This document shows positions 42,989 through 52,300 of a stretch of DNA of 64,000 nt, piece by piece (position 1 is the stretch's first letter; each line of letters opens with the position of its first letter). A program made the translations under genes and the position numbers. This stretch comes from CATOSD01 sp034422735 (GTDB lineage Bacteria; Chloroflexota; Dehalococcoidia; Lucifugimonadales; CATOSD01), in assembly GCA_034422735.1 (NCBI GenBank), contig DAOUJL010000083.1, positions 1 to 64,000 of the forward strand, written 5' to 3'. The notes under the pieces were generated by a model. The model did no database searches. It saw nothing but the letters and a program-made list of their open reading frames with translations, and was not told the DNA's origin.

Positions 42989-45535
42989 TCACGGCGTGTA
43001 GGTGTTGGGGGGCGTGATTTTGTGGAAGATCGAGTACTCGGAGATGACATCACGCTCGCCGTCGATGGGCGCCCACACGACGATGGTGTAGACGCCCGGC
43101 GGCACGTCGCCGATGTCGGCTTTCACCGAGAATGCACTGGTGGTTACTCGCCACTCGTCCGCAGTTATCCAGGGCACGACAATCGTGGTGCCTTGGCGGA
43201 ACTGGCTCGCGTCGTAAGCGGCCTGCCAAAATTCGTGCGCCTCGTCGTGGGAGTGCGGCGCTGGGGCGTTGGGGTCGACGTCGTAGGGGTCTGGGCATGG
43301 TCTGTACGTACGCGAGAACTCACTCTCTGTCCAGTACGCATTGCCGGTCAGAGGGCGACGCAATGCGGCAACAATGCGTCCGCTGTCATAGCAGTAAGTG
43401 CGGGCGAGTTGGCCCCTCGTGAGCGGACGGGGCGGAGGATCATAGTAGATTTGGACGCCGAGATCACCAGCGTCGCTGAATCCGGCTCCGTTCTTAAGTG
43501 TGCCCGAAAAGGCAAGAAATTTGCCGTCGATTGACGGTAGGGAGTCGTACTCCACATAGTCGCCTTCAAAGTGTTGGATGGCGATGAAATTGTATCGATC
43601 CCATGACAAACCGATGTTTACCCTTCTATGGGTTGGTTCAAGGATGTTGCGGCGATGTCCCGGGCTATCCATCCAACCCTCCATTCCCTCACGAATGTCC
43701 CACTTTACGTTCCCGATAGGCGCATACCCGTCTGATGCCTTAATGCAGTAGTCTGACCCAAGACCGTTCTCACCGTTCGATTGATGTCCTCCCGCTAGGG
43801 TGTACCGCATGTATGGTTTCAGCCCATCTGCTCCCCAATGTCCAGAGAAACAGTTCTCCAATGAAGACTCGGCGTGGAGTTGCGCCGCGATGTTGTCGCC
43901 GAGGACGACCGGGTTAAGGCCGGCGGAGGTGCGCTCTTCGTTGATGAGCTCGAGCATGTATTGCTTGAGCTCGAGATGGCGCAATGCTGGGGATATGTGG
44001 GGTGTCGGCGTAACCGTTGGCGCAGGGGTGCTGGTGGGCACGATGACGGGTCTGGGTGCTGGCTTGGGAGTGGGTGTGCGAGTGGGCGCTACGGTTGGTG
44101 TGGATGTGCGGGTGGGAACGGGCGTGTTCGTTGGGACGATGATGGCGCTGGGCGCTGGTCTTGGCGTGGGGCTATCTGCGGCGGGGGCCGTCGACGTGGG
44201 CTGGGGTGTTGGAGAGGGCTGCGCCGTTACCGCTGCGAGACCTTCGGATACCAGAATGAGCGTGACGGTGACGGGTTCGTCGGCTATAACCACGTGCTCG
44301 TCCGCGGTGAACCTGAAGGCCTGTTGGCTGCTCATGTTGGTCCTACACTCGGCATCCGAGTGCTCGGGGACCGGCCAGCGGAGCTCGGCGGGGCCAACGT
44401 TCAGCGCATAGAGCGCGGCAGGCGGCAGGCAGGAATCGAGCCTTACGCTCACCTGCCCTTCCGATTCGCGGTATAGAATCTCCAGGACCTTGTACGTCCT
44501 GCCGTCATAGGAGAACTCGTCCTGGCTCAGGGCGCCAAACCAGCCGGCGTTGTAGCCTGAGGCCGGGGCGTCGCCACTCATCAGGACCCGGTTCTCGGGC
44601 GTGACGACCGTGGCCCATTCGAACGGGGGCGCAGGTGTGGGCGTGGGCGGTGCGGGCGTTTCGGTCGGTTCTGGTGCGGCCGCGGCCTGAGGGGGCGTCG
44701 GAGGGGACGGTGTCGTTCCTTGCTCTCCCAGTCCCTCGAAAAACTCGGCGATCTCGGATTGGACGCCAGGGTTGATCGCAACAAAGACCGCGGCGCCAAT
44801 TACGGCTACGATCAGCAGCACAATCCAGAGGCCGCCACCTCCCCGGTGCCGACGAGGCCGACTTCCACGAGGTGGGCGGGGTGGTGGCTCGCCTGACCCC
44901 GAGCGCATTGTGCCGACGGTCGGCCGGCGGGGAGGCGCCGGACGGGAAGGACGTGGTTGGCGTGTTGTTGCGTGCGGATTCGGTGTCGCTGCGGCGTCTT
45001 CGAGCGCATCCTCCCAGACAGGACGGCGGGGTCGATTAGGACGCGAAGGCGGTGGCCTGCTTGTCTCTGGACGTGGGCCTTCCTTCGATTCGCGCGCCGT
45101 TTCGCCTTCAGGCCGACCAGGTCGCTCCGGCGAAGACTCTCTTCTGGACCGCGGCACCGGACGTCTCTGGCGAATCTTACCCTTGCCCAAGCACCTGGGG
45201 CAGCGGGCGACGCGGCCCTGATCCGGGTTCGACCAGCCGGCATAGATCTTGCCCGCGCCTTCGCAGGTCGGGCAATCGACTATCTGCCAATCGCCATCGC
45301 CGGTGCCGGAGCGGCTGCGCGGATTCCGGTCGCCACGACTGCTTGGCCTGGCGCCGGTGCAGTCGGCGCATGTACAGGCCGGAGGGTGTCCGTAGTATGG
45401 GCGCACTGTGAACTTCCTGCGGCGCTCTATCCGTTCGTGAGAGTATGGGTCATCGGCAGCGCACCGTTGGCAATCTCCCAACTGCGGCGCGCCGTACGTT
45501 TCGACATTCCGTCGTTGACCGGCTTGCGGCGCCAT
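42989..45535 (-). CDS. Zinc-ribbon / transmembrane / CAP-domain protein
   Basis: 848 aa. The N-terminal 130 residues are rich in cysteines: DCQRC, CTCADC and two DnaJ-like CxxCxGxG motifs (CPTCEGAGKIY and CPRCLGKGKI). A basic Pro/Arg-rich linker, one membrane helix (GLWIVLLIVAVIGAAVFVAI) and a long TPTP/PAP-rich stalk follow. The outer C-terminal half has a CAP/SCP-PR1 domain (LINEERTSAGLNPVVLG, SSLENCFSGHWGADGLKPYMRY, GWMDSPGHRRNIL). A beta domain ends the protein. Inside-ribbon/outside-CAP suggests a cytoplasm-to-envelope protein, function unknown. The divergent TA gene lies 41 bases away. Confidence 0.78.
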   Translation of the reverse strand: MAPQAGQRRNVETYGAPQLGDCQRCAADDPYSHERIERRRKFTVRPYYGHPPACTCADCTGARPSSRGDRNPRSRSGTGDGDWQIVDCPTCEGAGKIYAGWSNPDQGRVARCPRCLGKGKIRQRRPVPRSRRESSPERPGRPEGETARESKEGPRPETSRPPPSRPNRPRRPVWEDALEDAAATPNPHATTRQPRPSRPAPPRRPTVGTMRSGSGEPPPRPPRGSRPRRHRGGGGLWIVLLIVAVIGAAVFVAINPGVQSEIAEFFEGLGEQGTTPSPPTPPQAAAAPEPTETPAPPTPTPAPPFEWATVVTPENRVLMSGDAPASGYNAGWFGALSQDEFSYDGRTYKVLEILYRESEGQVSVRLDSCLPPAALYALNVGPAELRWPVPEHSDAECRTNMSSQQAFRFTADEHVVIADEPVTVTLILVSEGLAAVTAQPSPTPQPTSTAPAADSPTPRPAPSAIIVPTNTPVPTRTSTPTVAPTRTPTPKPAPRPVIVPTSTPAPTVTPTPHISPALRHLELKQYMLELINEERTSAGLNPVVLGDNIAAQLHAESSLENCFSGHWGADGLKPYMRYTLAGGHQSNGENGLGSDYCIKASDGYAPIGNVKWDIREGMEGWMDSPGHRRNILEPTHRRVNIGLSWDRYNFIAIQHFEGDYVEYDSLPSIDGKFLAFSGTLKNGAGFSDAGDLGVQIYYDPPPRPLTRGQLARTYCYDSGRIVAALRRPLTGNAYWTESEFSRTYRPCPDPYDVDPNAPAPHSHDEAHEFWQAAYDASQFRQGTTIVVPWITADEWRVTTSAFSVKADIGDVPPGVYTIVVWAPIDGERDVISEYSIFHKITPPNTYTP

Positions 45536-45576
45536 CCTATCAGGTAGTCGCGCGACCGAGCGAAAGGAGGCGCATC

Positions 45577-45873
45577 ATGACTCGACAATACTCACTCTCT
45601 TACGCACAAGACAACCTCTCCGACATCGTCCGGCGTATGGAGGAGGGCGAGGCGGTGGAGTTGACCGAAAAGGGCGAGGCGGTGGCCGTCTTGGTGTCCT
45701 GTGAAGACTTCAAGCGGTACAAGAGCCACACGCCGAATCGGCCAAAGGCGAATGGCGACCTCTGGGAGGCCATACAGGAGTGGCGGTCTGAGCAAGACTT
45801 CGACAAGGTCAACTTTGACGACGTGTTCGACAACGTGCGGGACAGGTCGCCCGGGCGGGAAGTTGAGCTATGA
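45577..45873 (+). CDS. Phd/YefM family antitoxin
   Basis: 98 aa. YSLSYAQDNLSDIVRRMEEGEAVELTEKGEAVAVLVSCEDFKRYK is the Phd/YefM DNA-binding N-terminal domain; the C-terminal tail (WRSEQDFDKVNFDDVFDNVR) is acidic and likely neutralises the toxin. AAAGGAGG lies before the ATG. It overlaps the toxin start by four bases (ATGA) and starts 41 bases from the divergent CAP-protein gene. Confidence 0.86.
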   Translation: MTRQYSLSYAQDNLSDIVRRMEEGEAVELTEKGEAVAVLVSCEDFKRYKSHTPNRPKANGDLWEAIQEWRSEQDFDKVNFDDVFDNVRDRSPGREVEL

Positions 45874-46289
45874 CGCTCCGCTACCTGGTGGACACGAACG
45901 TCCTTTCGGAGCCGACAGAGCGTGTGCCCAATCCTGCAATTGAGGAGCGCTTGGGAGCGAACATGCCGGAAATTGCAACGGCGGCACCCGTCTGGAGCGA
46001 ACTGCTCTACGGATTATACCGATTGCCAGTCTCAGCACGTCGGAGCGAGACGGCACGTTATATCTTCGAGACGCTTGGTCCGACGCTACAGATACTGGAC
46101 TACGACCGGCGCGCCGCAGAGTGGCACGCCGCAGAGCGCGCCCGTCTGAGCCTGATTGGGCTGACTCCGCCGTTCGTGGATGGGCAGATAGCAGCTGTGG
46201 CATTCACAAACGGCCTGATACTGGTAACCGGCGACACGTCCGGCTTCGCGAACTTCCGAGGACTTCAAGTCGAGAACTGGAGCGTGTAG
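45870..46289 (+). CDS. PIN-domain toxin, VapC family
   Basis: 139 aa. PIN RNase residues are visible: YLVDTNVLSEP (first Asp), VWSELLYGL (Glu), PPFVDGQIAAVAF (Asp) and LVTGDTSGFANFRGLQVENW (Asp, with the closing strand of VapC family members). The ATG sits in the antitoxin stop. With the Phd-like gene it forms a hybrid Phd-VapC module. Confidence 0.86.
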   Translation: MTLRYLVDTNVLSEPTERVPNPAIEERLGANMPEIATAAPVWSELLYGLYRLPVSARRSETARYIFETLGPTLQILDYDRRAAEWHAAERARLSLIGLTPPFVDGQIAAVAFTNGLILVTGDTSGFANFRGLQVENWSV

Positions 46290-46342
46290 CAGACCGACGC
46301 GCGCCACCGCTTCCCCCTGACTTTTCCCTTCCCGGGGGCTTT

Positions 46343-46412
46343 CACCCTCACCCATTCGGCAAGTTCAGGGCAGGCTCCTAGCCCTCTCCCATCGAGGGTG
46401 GGGGACAGCGGA
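46343..46412 (-). repeat. Dispersed palindromic repeat A interrupted by a second repeat unit
   Basis: The TCACCCTCACCC lead is separated from the CTCTCCCATCGAGGGTG-like palindrome by about 26 extra bases (containing GGCAAGTTCAGGGCAGGCT). The extra piece resembles another widespread bacterial intergenic repeat (recall) and seems to have been inserted into the first. Confidence 0.6.
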
Positions 46413-46427
46413 CGCCCTGCGGGGCTG

Positions 46428-48923
46428 CTAGCGGACGACCACGTTGACGAGGCGGCCGGGGACGTAGACGAGCCGGGCGATGTCTTTGCCTTCGACGTGC
46501 GCCTGCACGCGCGGGCTTGAGAGCGCGATGTGCTTTGCCCTGTCCTCTGTCACGTCGGCGGACACCTCGATCTTGTCGCGCACGCGGCCGTTGACCTGGA
46601 CCACGAGGGTGACGACCTCGTCGGCGGCGAGATCGGGATCCCACTCGGGCCACGACTGCCGGTGGACGCTGTACGCCCTGCCCGTCTGTTCCCAGAGCTC
46701 CTCGGCTACGTGCGGGGCCATAGGCGCGAGCAGCAGCAGCAGCTTCTCGATTGCGTCACGCCACCTGTCGGACGAGACCGCGGCCTGCTCCCAACTCCGG
46801 TTGAGGGCGTTGGTGAACTCCATCAGGGCCGCTATGGCGGTGTTGAACTTGAAACGCTCCAGGTCTTCGCCGACTCTGCGGACGGTCTGGTGTGTCAGCC
46901 TGGCGAGTTCGCGCTCGGCGTCACCCCCATCCTGGCCTTCCCCCTGCGAGGGGGAAGGGACATGCGGCAGCTCGTCGGGGTCGCGGCGGCTGATCTCCCA
47001 GACGCGGTTGATCCACCGAGACATGCCGTTTATGCCGGAGTCGCTCCACTCCCCGCCCCTGTCCCACGGTCCCAGGAACATCAGGTAGCAGCGCACGGCG
47101 TCGGCGCCCACGCTCTCCACGTACTCGTCAGGCGCGATGACGTTGCCGCGCGACTTGCTCATCTTCTGGCTGCCGGCGATGATGTGGCCCTGGTTGAAGA
47201 GCCGCATGAATGGCTCGTCGAAGTCCAGCAGGCCGATATCCCGCAGCGCCTTGACGAAGAAGCGCGCGTACAGCAGGTGCATGACGGCGTGCTCGGCGCC
47301 TCCGGTGTACTGGTCGACCGGATTCCAGGCGCGAACGGCCTCCGGATCGAAGGCGTCCGTGTCGTGGTTGGGGCTGGCGAACCGCAGGAAGTACCAGGAC
47401 GAGTCGACAAAGGTGTCCATAGTGTCGCTCTCGCGCCTGGCGGCCTTGTCGCACCGGGGGCAGTCGGCCTCGATGAATCCCTCGTGGTACCTGAGCGGGG
47501 ACTCGCCGGTGGGCCGGAACTGGGCGTCCTCGGGCAGCAGCACGGGCAGATCGTCCTCGGGCACGGGGACGGCGCCGCAGTCGTCGCAGTGGATGATGGG
47601 TATGGGCGTGCCCCAGTAGCGCTGGCGGGAGATGAGCCAGTCCCTCATGCGGTAGGCGACGGTTCGCTGCCCCCAAGTCTGCGCCTCTACGTGGTCGGCT
47701 ATGCGCTGCCAGCCTTCCGGGCTAGGCAGGCCGTCGAAATCGCCGGAATTGACCTGGGTTCCCTCGTCCAGGTAGGCCTCTTCCAGCGCTTCGCCGGACC
47801 AGCCGTCCGGGGCGATGACGACCTTGATTGGAAGGCCGTACTTGGTGGCGAACTCGAAGTCGCGCTGGTCGTGGGCGGGCACGCCCATAACGACACCGGT
47901 GCCGTAAGTGAGCAGCACGTAGTCGGCCACCAGGATGGGGACTCGCTCGCCGTTGAGCCGGTTGACGCAGTAGGAGCCGGTAAAGACGCCGGTCTTCTCC
48001 TTCTCGGTGGACAGACGCTCCACCTCGCTCTGCCGCCGCGCTTGTTCGACGTAGGCCTCCACCTCGGCCTTGTGTTCGGGCGTGGTCAGGCTTTCGACCA
48101 GGGGATGTTCGGGAGCGAGCACGACGAACGTGACTCCGAAGATGGTGTCGATGCGGGTGGTGAACGTCTTGAGGACGCTATCGTCCAGGCCGTACTCGGA
48201 GATGTCGAACTCGATCTCGACGCCCTCGCTGCGCCCGATCCAGTTCTTCTGCATCGTGACGACCTTCTCGGGCCAGTCGATCTTGGAGTGGTCGAGCAGC
48301 TCGTCGGCGTACTTGGTGATGCGGAAGAACCACTGGTTCAGGTCGCGTCGCGACACCGCCGAGCCGCAGCGCTCGCAGTTGCCCTGGTCGACCACCTGCT
48401 CGTTGGCGAGCACGGTGTTGCACGACGGGCACCAGTTGGCGGGAGCAAAGGCGCGGTAGGCCAGCCCGGACTTGAGGAACTGGAGGAAGAACCACTGGTT
48501 CCACTTGTAGTAGTCCGGATCGCAGGTGACGACTTCGCGGCTCCAGTCGTAGACCGGCCCCATGGTGCGGAGCTGGCGGCGCATGTTCTCGATGTTGCCC
48601 ATCGTCCAGGTGTAGGGGTGGACGCCGCGGCTGATGGCGGCGTTTTCCGCGGGCAGGCCGAATGCGTCGAAGCCCATCGGGTGGAGGACGTTATAGCCCT
48701 GCATGGCGCGGTAGCGGGCGTGGGCGTCGGAGGGCGACATTGCGTACCAGTGGCCGACGTGGAGGTCGCCGGAGGGGTACGGATACATGGTGAGTTCGTA
48801 CCACTTGGGGCGCGGGTCGTCGTCGCGCACGTCGTAGATGCCGTCTGCGGCCCAGCGCGCCTGCCACTTGGCCTCAACCTGGGCGTGTGCGTAGCGTACT
48901 TCTGCCTGGCTTGCCGTCGTCAT
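46428..48923 (-). CDS. leuS: Leucyl-tRNA synthetase
   Basis: 831 aa class I synthetase that charges tRNA-Leu and edits mischarged products. It has YPYPSGDLHVGHW (HIGH box), a zinc-like WCPSCNTVLANEQV...CERCG segment, the CP1 editing domain (TTRIDTIFGVTFVVLAPEHPL, YGTGVVMGVPAHDQRDFEFA with the editing Asp), KMSKS in GSQKMSKSRGNV, and an anticodon-binding helical domain. Between residues 650 and 670 a palindromic repeat is inserted in frame and adds HVPSPSQGEGQDGG. A GGAG lies before the ATG. Expression is controlled by the T-box upstream. Confidence 0.96.
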   Translation of the reverse strand: MTTASQAEVRYAHAQVEAKWQARWAADGIYDVRDDDPRPKWYELTMYPYPSGDLHVGHWYAMSPSDAHARYRAMQGYNVLHPMGFDAFGLPAENAAISRGVHPYTWTMGNIENMRRQLRTMGPVYDWSREVVTCDPDYYKWNQWFFLQFLKSGLAYRAFAPANWCPSCNTVLANEQVVDQGNCERCGSAVSRRDLNQWFFRITKYADELLDHSKIDWPEKVVTMQKNWIGRSEGVEIEFDISEYGLDDSVLKTFTTRIDTIFGVTFVVLAPEHPLVESLTTPEHKAEVEAYVEQARRQSEVERLSTEKEKTGVFTGSYCVNRLNGERVPILVADYVLLTYGTGVVMGVPAHDQRDFEFATKYGLPIKVVIAPDGWSGEALEEAYLDEGTQVNSGDFDGLPSPEGWQRIADHVEAQTWGQRTVAYRMRDWLISRQRYWGTPIPIIHCDDCGAVPVPEDDLPVLLPEDAQFRPTGESPLRYHEGFIEADCPRCDKAARRESDTMDTFVDSSWYFLRFASPNHDTDAFDPEAVRAWNPVDQYTGGAEHAVMHLLYARFFVKALRDIGLLDFDEPFMRLFNQGHIIAGSQKMSKSRGNVIAPDEYVESVGADAVRCYLMFLGPWDRGGEWSDSGINGMSRWINRVWEISRRDPDELPHVPSPSQGEGQDGGDAERELARLTHQTVRRVGEDLERFKFNTAIAALMEFTNALNRSWEQAAVSSDRWRDAIEKLLLLLAPMAPHVAEELWEQTGRAYSVHRQSWPEWDPDLAADEVVTLVVQVNGRVRDKIEVSADVTEDRAKHIALSSPRVQAHVEGKDIARLVYVPGRLVNVVVR
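46921..46961 (-). repeat. Dispersed palindromic repeat, subfamily B, inside leuS
   Basis: TCACCCCCATCCTGGCC followed by the palindrome TTCCCCCTGCGAGGGGGAA and GGGACA. It lies inside the leuS reading frame with no disruption and encodes VPSPSQGEGQDGG. Near-identical copies occur at 57600 and 63167. Confidence 0.9.
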
Positions 48924-48963
48924 GTCTTCGCGCTCCGTTCGGGTATTGGGCTTGGCCTTCGAA

Positions 48964-48998
48964 CAAAGAAAAAGCTCCCGTCCACAAGGGACGGGAGC
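48964..48998 (-). terminator. T-box regulated terminator hairpin
   Basis: GCTCCCGTCC/GGACGGGAGC is a perfect 10-bp stem on the minus strand followed by TTTTTCTTTG, an intrinsic terminator. It competes with the antiterminator that includes the T-box sequence. Confidence 0.88.
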
Positions 48999-49210
48999 AT
49001 AGTTTCAGTAGAAAATCCCGCGGTACCACCCTAGTTGTCCGCCGCGCGGCGGACCACCTCGAGGGGCTATAACGGGGCCACCGTCCCACCCTGGGCGCGG
49101 ATGCTTGAGGCGGGATGCTCCGGGGCGAGTTCGCGGACGCGGGCTTTGCCGGGCTTCCACCGTCACCGGCTCGCTATGGCGCGCGGGGCCGCTACTACTC
49201 CCCATCTAAG
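48964..49210 (-). promoter_or_regulatory. T-box leader (leucine, CUC specifier) upstream of leuS
   Basis: On the minus strand the region carries the conserved T-box AGGGTGGTACCGCG (49019-49032), which base-pairs with the uncharged tRNA end, and a stem I with GATGGGGAGTAGTAGCGG, GAGCCGG and GTGGAAGCCCGG. The specifier loop GCGAACTCGCC gives CUC, a leucine codon (49127-49129), agreeing with the downstream gene. When uncharged tRNA-Leu binds, the antiterminator forms and leuS is expressed. The regulated terminator is at 48964-48998. Confidence 0.9.
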
Positions 49211-49365
49211 CATGTGTAGAGTATGTGTACTGTAGCTGAAAACGCTATCACAGGGGGCGTGGGGCGTCAAGTTCGCGGCGGCAACCGCGCGCACGAGTCG
49301 CAAGGGCAATAAGCTCTATCCCTACCCTACTGGACTACGCTGCGACGGCCGGTCCACTCGCCTAC

Positions 49366-52300
49366 CTAACCTGTAACGGCCCTCTGGCCCTGCAGTTGCG
49401 TCGCCACGAGCTGCGCGTAAAGCCCGCCGCGCGCCAGGAGCTCCTCGTGCTTCCCCTGCTCGACAACCACGCCCTCATCGAGCACCAGGATGTTGTCCGC
49501 ATCGCGAACGGTCGAGAGCCTGTGCGCCATTACGACGGTGGTCCTGCCCACCATGAGCCGGTCGAGCGCACTTCGGACAGCAGCCTCGCTGATGGCGTCC
49601 AGGTGCGACGTGGCCTCGTCCAGGATCAACACCGGGGCATTCTTGAGGATGGCGCGAGCGATGGCGATCCGCTGCCGCTGCCCGCCCGAAAGCTGCATGC
49701 CCCGCTCGCCGACCCGTGTGAGATAACCGTCCGGCAATGACCCGATGAACTCCTCGGCGTTGGCCTGCCTCGCTGCCTCGTCCACCTCGGAGTCGGCGGC
49801 GTCGTTGCGTCCGAGCCGGATGTTCTCGCGGATCGTATCGTTGAACAGGTAGGTGTCCTGTGCGACCAGGGCCATGTGGCCGCGAAGGTCGTCGAGCAGG
49901 AGCTCGTCCAGTCTGTGGCCCTCCAGGGCGATGTCGCCCCGGTCAGGGTCCCAGAAGCGCATCATCAGGTAGGCCACCGTCGTCTTGCCCGCCCCCGAAC
50001 GGCCCACGATGGCCACGGTCTGCCCGGATTCGATCCCGAAGGACGCGTCGGCAAGGGCCTGGGGGTCGCCGTCCGCGTAGGCAAAGGCGACGTCCTCGAA
50101 GTCAATAGAAGGCGTGCCCGGGGCCGCGCCGTCGGTGAGCTGCGCCACGCCTGGGCCGTCCTGCACCGGTACCGCCTCGTCGTGCACGGCGAGGATGCGT
50201 CGGGAGGCGGCCAGCGTCTCCATCATCTGCTTCATGGTACGGGCCAGCTCGGTCACCGGGCTGAACGACGCCAGCGCGAGGACGCTGACGAGGGGCAGCT
50301 CACTTCGGGCGATCTGTCCCTCGAGCACCAGCCAAACACCCATCGCCAGGACAGCCAAGCCGCCAAGTCCCATCATGGCCTCTATGAATCCTATCTGGAA
50401 GGCCTGCGATTTCTGGAACCTGACCAGGTGGCTGGCATAGTCCCAGCCCCTGTCGGTCAGCTCCCGTTTCCGGTCCGGCCCACGACCGAATGCGACGATC
50501 TCTCGCATGCCTTGGATGCTGTCGACCATGTAGGCGTGAATGTCCCCTATGCGGCCTCGGATTTCCATGCCCAGCCGCTCGATGCGGGCGTTGGCGAAGA
50601 ACGGGCTCACGGCCACCGCCACCAGGAACGGGGCCAGGACCGCGGCGATGGGCCACGATATGACGGCCAGCGCCACGAGCAGCCCGGCCGGTATCAGGAC
50701 GGCAACGATCATGGGCGAAACTGCGTGCGCGAAGAAGTACTCGACCGTCTCCACGTCGCCCCCGACCACGCTCACGAAGTCGCCCGATCGTCGACGGACC
50801 ATGTACGCCGGCGCCAGCGGCTCCAGCTTCTCGTACAGGTCGATCCGCATTCGGGCCAGCAGCCGGAACGCCATGTCGTGCGCCTGCCACGACTCCAGGT
50901 AGAACAGTAGGGCCGACAGGGGAGCGAAGACGCACACGAGGACGAGGAGCGTCGTCAGGGGGTCGCCTCGGAACACCGCCCCGACCAGGAGCGCGCTGAA
51001 CGCGCCGAGGAGGATGACGGAGCTGTGATGGAGAAGCCCCAGGGCGAGGGTGCCCAGGAACTGGAACTTGACCGGCCCGACCAGACCGAACAGCCTGACC
51101 CAGACGTTCAGCGAGCGAATGTTGACGTCCTCGCGACGGTCATTCGAGTGATCGGGCTCACGATTATGGCGGCCGTTCCCCCCTCCGCCGGAAGGGTGAA
51201 GATCGGAGACTTGTTCGACGGAGACGCGGGCACGCGCCGGTTCCGGAGCGGCGAAGGCGTCCAGGTCGATCATGCCCATTTGGGCCTGCTGGCGCATGAG
51301 GCCGGCGTATGTGCCGTCGGCGGCCATAAGCTCGGCGTGGCTCCCGATCTCCACGGCCCGGCCTTCGTCCAGGACCAAAATGCGGTCGGCTTTGATGACG
51401 CTGGATAGGCGGTGAGCGATGATGAGCGTCGTCCGGTTCTCCATCAGGCGTTCCATCGCCGCCTGGATGACGGACTCATTCTCCGCGTCCACGCTGGAGA
51501 GGGCCTCGTCCAACAGCAATATGGGAGCATCCTTCAGCAGCGCACGTGCAATCGCCAGGCGCTGGCGCTGCCCGCCCGACAGCCGGACCGCCCGCTCGCC
51601 GACCACGGTATCGTAACCGTGGGGCAGGTGCGAGATGAACTCGTGGGCATTGGCTACGCGTGCGGCCTCCTCCAACTCCTGCCGCGTCGCGTCCGGCTTA
51701 CCGAAGCGCAGGTTGTCGGCGACGGTGCCGTGGAAGAGGTACGTGTCCTGGGTGACTACCGATATGTTGTCCCTGAGGACGTTGAGCGGAAGATCGCGAA
51801 GATCGTGGCCGCCGACCTTGATCGCTCCTCGCTGGGGGTCGTAGAACCTGTACAACAGCCACACCAGCGTCGACTTGCCCGCTCCGCTCGCGCCCACGAC
51901 ACCCAAGGTCTCGCCCTTACTCAGGTCGAACGACACTTCATGCAGCGCGGGTCTGTACCCGCTGTCGTACCCGAACGTGACCTCTTCGAATGAGACCTCC
52001 GGCGTGATCTCGGTCGGGGGCTGCTTGGTGGCGGCTTCCGATTCGACGATCGTGACGGGCTCGTCCATGATCCCAAACACGCTCTGCGCCGATGAGAGCA
52101 CGGTCATGCCCTGGTGGTAGAGGTTGGTCAGCTCTCGCATGGGCCGGAACACCTCGACTCCGAGCATCAGCACGATCAACAGGGGGCGTAGCTCCATGTC
52201 GCCATTGCTGACCCGGACCGCGCCCACGGCCAGGGCTGTCGCTGCGCCCATGGCCATGAAGAGGATGGACGCGCCGCTCGTCGCGCCGTTGGCTGCGACC

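Noticed and set aside
46530..49034. 834-codon plus-strand open frame opposite leuS
   Set aside because: It is an antisense shadow of a high-GC gene; protein is low in family signals and leuS is unmistakable on the other strand.
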